A stretch of DNA of 64,000 nucleotides from Desmodesmus armatus. Its lineage: Eukaryota > Chlorophyta > Chlorophyceae > Sphaeropleales > Scenedesmaceae. The DNA lies in the NCBI GenBank assembly GCA_007449985.2, contig VIIQ02000098.1, forward strand, positions 248,001 to 312,000, written 5' to 3'. The notes under the pieces were generated by a model. That model searched no databases. It worked only from the letters and a program-made list of their open reading frames with translations, and was not told the origin of the DNA. Below, in pieces: positions 24,033 to 33,394 of the stretch (positions are counted from its first letter, which is position 1; the number at the start of each line of letters is the position of its first letter). A program made the translations under genes and the position numbers.

Positions 24033-24697
24033 TCAGGGGCTCTTCTTGCAGCACGCGTAGCTCTGGGGGGTTGTCTCACACATGGCTTTGATAGCAACAG
24101 GCTTGTATGCAATGCTCAAATGCTTCAGCGTGAGGCAGTTGGTGGTAGAGCAGCAGGCCTGCTCCTGACCCCTGGGGCACCTTTTCTTGCCCTGAGTCTT
24201 GTCGCACTGGGTGACAGGCAGCTTGAGCTTAGGGTCTGACGCTACGACAGCGTCGAAGATGCCCGCTCCGGAGCTAGCAGTGGCGGCGCTTGTGGGTGGC
24301 GAGGGGTTGAGCGCTGCACCGCCCCCTACAGGTACAACCTCCGAGGGCTGAGCGTTGGTTGCCATCAGGTTGCGGAGGGAGAGTCCATCAGAGGGCTTAG
24401 GGAGCTGGGAGGCTTCTGCTGCCAAGCAGACGGCCACCAGCATCAGCAGGACGATGATCTGGGGTCAATGGTTGGCAGAAGCAGGAGCAGCAGGAGCAGG
24501 CAAAGTTCGTGAGTGCAGTTCCAAGGGTGAATCAATCGGCGCAACAGCCGAGACCAACGTCTTGCAGCAGCAAGACCACACTGGCCCTCCTATCGGCCAG
24601 CCATCCCACACACGCTGCGAAACCGCAAGTAGGCATTGCAAGAACTGGAAGTCGGTACTGCGAGCGGAGCTGGGATGTGCCTCACCTTGGCTGTCAT
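24033..24697 (-). CDS. Small secreted eight-cysteine protein, copy 3
   Basis: Exon 1 is 24686-24697 (MTAK, donor GTGAGG) and exon 2 is 24033-24458 (CCCCAG acceptor), giving 145 aa. The signal peptide is MTAKIIVLLMLVAVCLAAEA. The spacer is longer than in copy 2 (rich in Ala, Ser, Pro, Val). The Cys domain keeps all eight cysteines in the same spacing: TQC, KKRCPRGQEQACC, NC, AMCETT and YACCKKSP. The 227-bp intron and its position are conserved with copy 2 (223 bp). Both intact copies keep the cysteines while the spacer diverges, which suggests selection on the Cys domain. Function is unknown. Confidence 0.78.
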
Positions 24698-24840
24698 GGC
24701 GCTTGATCGATCTGGTGTATGTGGATATATGTGAGACAGTGCCCGGAACCGGGGAGGTAGCAAGATTTCCGATTTTATGTGGATATATATGTTGGAGATT
24801 GCAGAGTTTCTGGCTTTACGCCTGTTGCTCTGGGCGTGCA

Positions 24841-24905
24841 TATTTATACACGGTCCCGGTGTGACCCTCCGCTGATTAGCGGCTATGACCCACGGTCTCG
24901 AGACC
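24841..24905 (-). promoter_or_regulatory. Promoter of Cys-rich copy 3: TATA box plus GGTCTCGAGACC palindrome
   Basis: TATAAATA (minus strand, 24841-24848) and the 12-bp palindrome GGTCTCGAGACC (24894-24905) repeat the arrangement of copy 1, with CTTGTAAGCGTAATT adjoining the palindrome in both. Spacing between box and palindrome is wider here (45 versus 26 nt). Confidence 0.65.
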
Positions 24906-26238
24906 TTGTAAGCGTAATTACGACGCCGCCCGCGGAGCGCTCTGCCCAGCACAACGATCGCCGAACAGACCGAAGCGAACTACATGTACAGCCAAAGCTG
25001 GACCTTCATATTGTATTGTCCTCGCGCAATACACGGCGGCAGGCCCCGCCTGAGCGGGAGAAGAATGCAGGCCTGCTCTTCCGCCGAAACATGCCTCTTC
25101 TACTACATTGTCATATACCATGGGCTGCTGACCGCTTCTGCAGCAACATGTGCTCGCACACAGGTTGGCAGCATAGTGTGTGGGTTGCGCACAATGTGAT
25201 GTGTGCTTGAAGGCATAGCAGCATGCATTGCACCCCTCGTGCCCACAACAAATTCCCATTTGGCATTGCAGCTGTTGAGGACACAAAAATCCCAGACTTC
25301 CAAGCTTGTGGTTGGACAGGGTGACGTCTCACATGTTTGCCAGTTGGCGAAGATGGGTGCTAACCGTTACAAGTGGAGCTGCGGCGTATTGCACAAGAGG
25401 TCAGCTTTCATGTGCCCAAAAGAGGCAGCTTGAGTCCCAAAACTGGCAGCTGGCCGCCTGCGTGTGTGAGCTGCATGTGCATGCATTGCATGGAGTGGCA
25501 CTCCATCAGCTGGAGGTGGCCTGCAGGCCCACCTGACATATTAGATTGACACTAGTGTGCTGTCAATGACATACCACACTGTCACAGCTTGAAGCCAGTA
25601 ACTGCAGCCAGCTGATGCATCTTGCGCATGGTCATTCACTGGTAAGAATCCATTGCACCAAGTGAGATCATCTGATGATCCCTTTTTGCAAGGCACTGCC
25701 GCGGTCCTGGCATGTGCCAGTGGTGCAACGAGATCCAACAAAACAAGGGATATGCAAGTCAGGAGGCACCTTGCTCGTAGACAGCAGCACTGCCTCCAAG
25801 ACTGACAGATAATGTGCCACACAGCAGGGCCCCAGCAACAATGACGCACCACATGTGTCGGGTACACAGTCACAGCTTCAGAAGGTTGGCGAAGCCAGAA
25901 GCAAGCCCTTGATCAAGTGTTGTCCGTCCAAACAATGGCATTTCAAGTGTGCAGACTGTGTGGCATTGACAAATACGGCACCTCAGCCACACCAGCAGCG
26001 CTACTGGTGCAGCTAGCTGCAGCAACCACCAGTGTCACTTGCTACACTAGGTGCAAACACCACTGCCGACAACACTGGAACCAGGCATGTGGCGGTGCCT
26101 GATAAGGTCTTGCTGTTACAACACAGGTGCACGACGATGCACAAGGTCATGAGACAATGCCCACCCGGTGCCCACCACAATGCCCATGCGATGATCGCAA
26201 AAGCAACACGCAGGTGATGTCGAAGCCAGACAGGAGGC
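24906..26238. other. Right edge of the array and 3' flank of the oxygenase gene
   Basis: The array homology can be followed to about 25600 (for example TCCAAGCTTGTGGTTG at 25300). Beyond that lies unique sequence leading into the 3' UTR of the oxygenase gene. No gene is supported. Confidence 0.5.
26116..26120 (-). promoter_or_regulatory. Candidate TGTAA poly(A) signal of the oxygenase gene
   Basis: TTACA on the plus strand reads TGTAA on the minus strand, 119 nt past the TGA at 26239-26241. The distance is typical for chlorophyte 3' UTRs. Confidence 0.45.
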
Positions 26239-26761
26239 TCATCCCTGCCGCTCAGTTGCACCAACAGGCGGCACTGCCACCAGCAGCAGGGCTGCAGCAG
26301 CATAGAAGCACGTGGTGGTGCCGCTGTTGCCCTCATACTCTTTTGCAGGGCCGCAGTACTTCAGGTGCTGCTTGCCAGGGCGCTTGATCCACAGCAGCTC
26401 GCCAGAGATGTGGGGAGCACAGTAGCGTGCTATCTCGTCTTGGAGAAACTTTCCCCAGGTTTCTTCCTCTGGATTCCACTTACTGCCCGCTCAGCTTGGT
26501 TGGATCGCTCCTGAAGCTTCTATATAGAACGTCTAACGCCCGGCTGGCGTCAGTACTGCAACGACCTCGGCTTTTTATGGGTATGTGGCACACCTGTACC
26601 GTGGCTGTGCAAAACGCCTTGCGCCATATCTTGACACGCACACTATGTCGAAAGTTGACTTCGGCACTGTTAGCATGTAGTGACTGGTGTTGCTGCTGTT
26701 TTGCACATCCCGCTGAGTGTGCTTGCTGGTGTAGCAACGTTTAACTGCCCAAGGGGGTTGG

Positions 26762-26793
<32 letters not shown>

Positions 26794-29788
26794 GGACCCC
26801 TCCCCCCCTGCATACAGACTGTCCTGCTGTCGCTGTCTTCCGAGTGTGCTTGTTGCTGCTGCTGGTGGTGTCGCTGTCGCTGAGTGTTCTTGCTGGTGCA
26901 GCAATGTTTAACTGCCCAGGGGGGGGGGGGGTGCAGCCACCCCCCCCCCCCCCTTTGGACCCCCCCTGCATACAGACTGTCCTGCTATCGCTGTCTTCCG
27001 AGTGTGCTTGTTGCTGCTGCTGCTGCTGCTGTCGCTGTCTTCCGAGTGTGCTTGCTGGTGCAGCAACGTGTTCTCTTGCACAGGCATGCCGCGTTGCTGC
27101 ATACCTGCAGCAGTTTGCACTCACACCAAGCATGCTGCTGCATGGGCAACAGTTGTCTGTAGGCAGGCTGCCGCATGCTGCCTACGCTGGCTGTGTTGCA
27201 TCGATGAGGCATCGACGCCAGGTGTCTAAGTGGCAGCTGTCGGGTCGTCTGGCGTCCGTAGGAGCAGATGTCCTCTCCTGATGCATTGATCGCGGTGACA
27301 TGCGGAGTAGCATGGGTACCATGCATGAGACACGCATCCGACAGCGATATGGAACTGTTAATCTAATGCTTGGGACTACGCGTTTGGCACCTGCAGATTA
27401 GTCACCTGTTCGGGGACCAGCAACTGTCGCTGCCCCGATGTACACGAACGCACACGCAATTGGTACCAATGCCTTCCGCCTATAGCGACACACCTTATTG
27501 AGGCGCCCCCATGACGAAACTCACAGGGGCTGCAGAGATATATCGGTGTATCTACTTACACGCAACTAGCCACGCTCAGGATTCACGGAGGGCTGGAACA
27601 AGATAAAGGACAAACGTTATCGCTGAAAGCTGTCCGGCTTGGCGTTTGCCCCTCGGAGCTGCTGGGTTCAAGTTCAATCCAGCGCTGCAAGCCACGCAGC
27701 CGTAATAGCAAAGCGTTTTGATATTTTACAACATATCAACGTTGGCATGAACCACAGCTGGCCTGCTAACGGCCGTTTCCTACCCCGTATTGACCTGCCC
27801 TCCCCCCCTGCGGGGGGGAGGGGGGAGCCTATACGCCTCCTAAGCAACTTCCTCTCACGAGGTCGTTGCAACACTGCCAGCTTGCTGGGTGACAAGGGGC
27901 CAGAAGAGGCTGCACCACCAAACTCGTACTCGCCATGCTGCACTAAGCTTGCCACAGGCGCGATCTGCACATCCAAGCCAAATGCACGTGCCGCCCGGTA
28001 CAGCTGTAGGTCAGCACCCTTCAAGTTGTAAGGCTCGATGCTGTCTGGCATGTTGCTGGTGGTGTTGTCGTTGTAGTTCCAACCCTGTTCGTGCCTTGAC
28101 CGTTCAGAGTATTCATCTTCGTTTTCGTACATGCGACTAAGGCACTCCTCCAACGTATCCACAGCATAGAAGTGCTCCAGCACAAGGCCCAGGGTGACTC
28201 CATCGGGGTACCAGGTGGCGTCACTCAGCGCTGCAGCAAGCTGCGCACCAAAGGCAGACTCACGTGCCTCACTGAATCCTGCTGCACACTCTGCTGGCTC
28301 GGAGCCGCCACTGTCCTGGCTGCTGCTGCGGCGTCCTCCCCTGGAGGTTAGGTAGAGGTTGTAGGTGAGGGTGACACGGTGGCCTGTGGTGACAGGCTTG
28401 ATCTCATGCTCACAGTCACTGTACATGGCAGCCCACGCAAGCCCGCCGTGTCGGCTGCTGGTGCTGCTGGTGCTGTCAGCTGCCAGCCTGTCAGTGCTGG
28501 TGCTGCCCCAATCGTGTGTGAGAGAGGTAGTGAGGTCGGGGCTCCTGATGATGAGCTCACCCCCAGTGAACTCTGTGGGGAGGCAGAAGATGAGGGAGCC
28601 AAACATGTCTGTGCTGGCGGGCGTGTCGCGGTGGGCCTGAACCTGAAGCAGCAGCAGCAGCACAGTATGGCGGCAGCAGTATCAGTAGCAGGCAAGATCA
28701 TATTGAAAATCAGATCTGAGGGTGTTTCAGCAAGACTGTCAGCCTGCTGTGGGGCATGCACAGTGCATCATGCGCCACAAGCAGGGTTCTCACGTATGAG
28801 CATCTGGTTGCATGCCTAGATGCGCAGATGTGCTGCCAGCAGACCCGATGTGTTGGTCACAGGTTTCTGTGATCAACACACTGCCGCACACTAGTACTGT
28901 AGGTCTACCTTGGGGTTGCTGGTGCTGACTTGAAGTAAGACCAACATGATAAGGTCGGCACCGTACAATCAACAATGGTTGTCCAACTACAGTGGTCCAG
29001 CCCCCTCACCGTCTGAGCTGTATATGTTGAATGCGTATGGCTCTGCGCGTATGTGTCCTGCTGCCCAGGGCATCATGAGGTCGCGTATGTCCCCCAGTAT
29101 GTCCTGGCTGGGCAGGTAGGTGGCCAGGCTGAGCCCCAGCCTGTCAGCAGGCAGCTGCAGGGCCTTGCGCACTGACTCATCGTGGAGGGTCTGACGGCCC
29201 AGACCAAACAGGGCGGGGCTGCAGGCGTCCAGCAGCGGCTGGAGCTCACTGGGGGCGTTGCCAGGAAGGGGGAAGGTCACCTGGGGGGGGGGGGGGGGGG
29301 CAGGCAGTCATGCATTGTGGGGACTGTTTGAGTATGCCTTGCTGATTGTGATTTCAGGGAAGCGAAGCGATTTGAATCACTCCAGTGGGCTCCAAGGTGG
29401 TGAGTCACCACCTTGGATCCACCTGTAGGACAGGCTGATCCAATGGCTATCAGCAAGCAGTTCTTGCCCTGCAGTGTGCATGGTAAGCACATATTTGCCT
29501 AGCAAGCCAGCCTGAAGTGGCGCAGCTGTCTTGTGTCCTCCTGTTGTTTTTGTTGTGGCACAGCATGCTGCGCAGACAGCATGCATACTGACACATGCCC
29601 AACCATCCATGGCTCATGCATGGATATGCAGGGCAACTTACGATGCCAGGCTGGTTGTTATGGTCCGAGTAGTACAGCTGCAGTGGCTTTGTCAGCGGCA
29701 GCGTGCCAGAGATCTCAAAGGCAGCAGAGCCTGCTGCAGCAGCAGATAGCATCTGTCGCCGAAGGGATTGCTGCAGGGACTCAGCCAT
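26239..29788 (-). CDS. 2OG-Fe(II) oxygenase-like gene, split by a 1.3-kb inverted-repeat element
   Basis: Exon 1 (29642-29788) starts MAESLQQSLRRQML; exon 2 (29010-29280) starts VTFPLPGNAP; exon 3 begins at 28642. Exon 3 holds the iron site: AHRDTP (H-x-D), then SDCEHEIKPVTTGHRVTLTY with the distal His and the 2OG-binding Arg. This matches the prolyl-4-hydroxylase-like 2OG-FeII_Oxy family common in algae and fungi. Coding runs to about 27880 (SGPLSPSKLA), where element C begins. Family sequence resumes at about 26480 (ETWGKFLQDEIARYCAP, then YEGNSGTTTCFYAAAALLLV) to TGA 26239. Thus one gene is interrupted: either element C lies in an intron or it killed the gene. The exon 2/3 phases (1 and 0) also do not close, so a micro-exon or an indel is likely between 28642 and 29010. 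Substrate unknown. Confidence 0.7.
26558..27869. mobile_element. Inverted-repeat element C (1,312 bp), inside the oxygenase gene
   Basis: The ends GCAACGACCTCG (26558) and CGAGGTCGTTGC (27869) form a perfect inverted repeat, a variant of the A/B/D ends. It lies in reverse orientation to A and B: its right end carries the C/G palindrome (27800-27825) and AGAGGAAG-like sequence. Outside its left end, AACGTCTAACGCCCGGCTGGCGTCAGT matches (as complement) what flanks the right ends of A and B, so that flank may be part of the element. It is longer than the others because of an internal tandem repeat. No transposase frame is seen. Confidence 0.7.
26715..27085. repeat. Tandem repeat of about 167 bp inside element C
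   Basis: GAGTGTGCTTGCTGGTG recurs at about 26715, 26882 (one base changed) and 27049. Each is followed by CAGCAACGTTTAACTGCCC-like sequence, a G/C run and CTGCATACAGACTGTCCTGC. Between them lie stretches of pure C or G. About two and a quarter units are present. Confidence 0.75.
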
Positions 29789-30511
29789 CTTGGGTCCCGT
29801 GTGGATTAAGTCTTGTCTGGTGCTGCGAGGAATCAGTCAGCTTGTTGAGAGAAAGCGCGATCAGGAGTAAGACGATCCATTATGTGGTGTCATGTCACAC
29901 CCGCGATGTGTCATGTCTGACCAATCGCATTCCCGCGCACACGCTTCGCAAACATTCCAGCACGCTATTTGACCTAAATAACTGTACGTGAGTCGCCCCG
30001 ATGCGCATGTGTTCGAGCTCCAGAGGACGTGACGGCAAAGCTCCGCAAAGCAGCTGCCCGACGCCTCTGGACAGCAGCTCTCGATTGTGTGGTTCTGTTG
30101 TGGCCGCTTCCCTTCACATGAACCCGGATTTCGTCAGCCCATCGGCGACTCAACATGCTCCACATTACTATCCACTGGCAGCTGCACTTCTCTGAAGCTC
30201 TGCTTGAAAGGAGAACTGCACCGCTGTCAGCACTTGCTGCACAGCCAGAGCTGCATGTGCACCTTCGTGAAACACTGGAGCACATCAAGTTGGTGACATC
30301 GACATAATGCTCATGCAAAAGCCATGCGCACATCACAACACCCTTGAAGGGAGCCCTTTTCCTGCACGCAAAGCGTGTAACAACCGACACCAAAGCACAG
30401 CACCCACACAAGTGGAAATCACACAAGCCTTGTACTGGCAGTAACAGCCCGAGCACAGAAAGCCGCAGTTGGCAGCCGCACAACCGCACTGCCCTGCCCG
30501 CTCCCTGACCC
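29789..30511. other. Intergenic region, oxygenase 5' side to CDC73 pseudogene
   Basis: The left part is the promoter side of the oxygenase gene. From about 30240 rightwards the sequence is the duplicated 3' flank of CDC73 (compare TGCATGTGCACCTT at 30250 and 45013). No gene of its own is supported. Confidence 0.5.
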
Positions 30512-32545
30512 TTAGCAATCCAGGTCACTGCGCCTCATGCTGAGCAGGAATGCGTCCAGCTTGTCGTAAAACTCCAGCACCACCTGGTCGTCAAGGTGCC
30601 TCACATCACGCCTCAGCGGCAGTTTGGCCACCTTCCAGCCCTGAACAGCATCAGGCACCTGACAGCACAAAGGCACAGCCCAGCCACGCCAGATGGGGAG
30701 AGTGTTGGTGAATGTCAAGGTAATTGCAAGAATGCTTCAACCGCACAGTTGGCATGTGCTGCAGAAGTCGGCCATGCATGCAAGCAAACCAGGAATGTAC
30801 GCTGGAACATTGGGTGAGCGGTGCTGTCTGCTGCAGGCATGGCTGTGGTGATACGGCGCACATGAACTGAACCTGTACAGTGCACAGCGGGCTTGGCACC
30901 AGCACAGGGCACCATGTGGCTGATGTGTGCTAGGATCAACGGTTACCACAGTGCATGCAGGTCATAGCAACAGTGAAGTGTCAGTGTGCACCCACCTTCT
31001 CATCCTTGTAGTGGAAGAAGGCCTCAAAGATGTTGCTGAATGTCTCCACCATGTCACCCTTGTAAGCACCCTTGAAGGGGAACTCCTTGAACTGCCAGGG
31101 CTTGCCCTGACAGCAGCAAACAGCAGCGGAGGCACAGATCACCACACAGCTTTGACAGAGCAAGAACGCTGCACACTACAAGGCTGCACTTGTACTAGTG
31201 TAGTACGACATGTAGTACATGCATCAAACAGCAGCAGCCACAGAGCAGCACACAGCTTCGACAGCAAGCACGCTGCACACTACTAGTGTAGTACATGCAC
31301 CAGCTACAGCTAGGGTGGAACCCAAGGCATGAAATCACTGAAACACCCAAGCCATGCAGAAGCCTGCAATGCCCATGGCAGGCACCATGGTCGCTTGATC
31401 CTGCGGCCTAAACAGTGCCAAGACTTGACTCAGCACGCAAGGACCAGCTGTGTGCATATCAATCTAATGTTCAACCACCATCGACCCACCCCAGCTCAAC
31501 AGAGTCACCCTGGGCGGGACCTACCATGACAATCACCGCCACCACACGCCTCCAGTCAGGGTGTCCCGCCTTGGGCACCTTGTCTGTGACCTCATACCTG
31601 CGCACATGCAGCACAAACAGGCGCAGTTGCAACTTTACCTCAGGCTAACGAGTGATTCATGCATGCATGCATGAAGTCTCACCATCAGCGAGTGATTCAT
31701 GCATGCATGCATGAAGTCTCACCAGCGAGTGATTCATGCATGCATGCATGAAGTCTCACCATCAGCAAACCTGGGGTGCAGTGCTGAGTGCAGCCTAGTC
31801 CCTGGCTCACTGCTACGACATTGCTACGACTTAGGCCCAAACAGCCTGCTATGTACATAGCCTGCTATGCACATGTGCGTCGAAAGCTTAGTATTGTGAT
31901 TTGCCTGATGTGATGCTGTGTGTGTAGGCAGAGAATGTGCATCCAACCGTAAAACGAGCCAGTTGAAAAGGGGAAAGGGTGTAAGTGTGCAGGCCCAGGT
32001 ATAAGGACAGGAACAAACCACATGTGAGTAGGTCTTTGTCCCACACCTGGGCTTGACTGGCTCATCACGGCGGGCTGTCCGCACAACTCGATGGGAACCT
32101 TTGGCTTGCCCTGCCCAGCCAAAGCTCTGCCAAAGTTCAGCCGCCAGCAGCTTCCAAACCTCAGCTCTGCACAGGAAAGCAACCCGACAACAACACACGC
32201 AGCAGTCAGCACACCAACTTGGCAAGGATTGCATGCAGGAGACATGCCACGTTAGGCGCATACGTGCTGCTGAGTGTGTGCATCCAGGTGTCCAGTGATG
32301 AAAGAACAGTATGCACACATGCAGCATGGTGCAGCTGCAGGCTCCCAAACAAGCCTCACAAGGCCAACCAAATTCTAGCAGGCATTGCACATTTTTCATC
32401 AAATGGCCAGCAGCAGCACAGAACCAAGAGCAGTCCCACAAACCCCCCTTTCCTAGGTATGAAGCGGTGATGCTCCAGCAGCTGCTGCGCGTTGTAGATG
32501 TTCACCCAGCCGGCACCAGGATGATAGGCCGCAGCTTGCTGCTGC
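30512..32545 (-). pseudogene. Broken duplicate of the 3' half of CDC73
   Basis: Five exons equivalent to the last five of the intact gene are recognisable: about 32455-32545, 32047-32166, 31525-31597, 30996-31106 and 30512-30658. Lesions are plain. In the first, LRPIILVPAG is followed by a 13-nt deletion that makes GGG TGA. The donor after CGCTTCATACCTAG is GAAAGG in place of GTAGGG. In the second, a 19-nt net insertion (CTTTGGCAGAGC...) shifts the frame. The last exon still reads VPDAVQGWKVAKLPLRRDVR to a stop. Missense changes (GADK to GAYK, IFGAF to IFEAF) are also present. Everything 5' of about 32560 is missing. A short chimeric transcript cannot be excluded. Confidence 0.88.
31649..31765. 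repeat. Three-copy 38-bp repeat with ATGC palindrome
   Basis: The unit CGAGTGATTCATGCATGCAT, continuing to GAAGTCTCACC, is present three times in a pseudogene intron. The intact CDC73 intron has one related, shorter copy (GATGAGTCATGCATGCGTGAAG at 46262), so the repeat expanded after duplication. Confidence 0.85.
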
Positions 32546-33394
32546 TCACAGACAAGGACAGAGTCTCAGAGGCTGACCATGTGCACCCCAGGTTGGAGCT
32601 GTGCTGTTCTGTGTTTACATAGAACCGGTACCCATGTATGATGACTCTCTCTCAAAGCCCCTGTGTTGTCTGCTCTAGCTCTGATACACTCTGTCCCTTG
32701 CCCTCATGCCTTTCCCCGCATACCCATGAATGCCATGAATGCCATGAATGCCGTGTTGCAGCGTTGTGTGCATCAGCTACTGCCCTAAAATGCCGTTGAA
32801 ATACCAGAACACCAGCAGTAATCAAAGTAAACCCAGCGTCCGAGGATCGCTGCTTCACGATCTATGGCGATAACCTTCACAAGCCTGACATACAAGACTG
32901 TGCAAACGCAGAGTTCCTCGGAGGCTCTCTCAGTACCAGCACGTACACCTGAAACATTCAACAGGAACCCTGCGCGCCCCAGCCCTTGCCCCAGCACCAA
33001 CATTTGCCCCAACCTGTGCCAAGCCTACCCACAAACATTGCGCCCTGCCCACCCTTTCATCCAAACCACTTCAACCTCACAGAAACGTTACTTCAATTGC
33101 TGAGCGCCTGCGATCCAGCGCTGGAAAACAAAGTGCATGTTGCCGTTACTTTCAACAACCTTGCGATCAAACACCTACTTATCCATAGGTATTGAACGAG
33201 TGCACTCCCCCATCGTATGGCCTTGGTTTCCAGGTTGGCTCTCACATCTTCTTTTTTTGCACTTTGCATCATTGCTTGGACCGGGCGATGCCAAGCTTGC
33301 TTGCAGGGTGTTCATGCTCGCGCCCCACCAACTCCATCCAGCAAATCACGCCGCTGTGTGGTGGTACAGTCATTTGCGCATCGCTTTCAGTTCC
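32546..33394. other. Region between the CDC73 duplicate and the sushi-Hint gene
   Basis: Duplicate homology ends near 32560. The rest is the 5' flank and promoter of the next gene. It contains a short run of (ATGCCATGA) at 32728-32752 and no supported gene. Confidence 0.45.

Larger units (their letters stand above)
16150..25600. repeat. Segmental array of diverged 3.7-3.9 kb units carrying the Cys-rich gene family
   Basis: Blocks recur in the same order and orientation. Gene start sites lie at 17065, 20777 and 24697 (spacing 3.7 and 3.9 kb). The 3' flanks with GCAAGGCAAGGC are at about 16365, 20135 and 24000. The segment with CCAAGCTTATGGT or relatives lies at about 17540, 21080 and 25300. 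The block around AAGAGCTGGTGTT lies at 17960 and 21713. Inverted-repeat elements sit at 18858 and 22449. A partial extra unit end is at 15500-16150. Divergence between units is visible everywhere, so the duplication is not recent. Boundaries are approximate. Confidence 0.75.

Noticed and set aside
27663..27690. Sequence resembling a tRNA T-arm (GGGTTCAAGTTCAATCC)
   Set aside because: No acceptor stem or anticodon arm can be drawn around it, and it lies inside element C. I found no tRNA or rRNA gene in the window.
29974..30528. 184-aa minus-strand frame next to the CDC73 duplicate
   Set aside because: It lies in the duplicated CDC73 3' flank, and the matching region of the parent (44875-45228) does not keep the same protein.
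31640..31770. Direct repeats considered as a CRISPR-like array
   Set aside because: There are three contiguous 38-bp copies without unique spacers, in an intron of a eukaryotic pseudogene.
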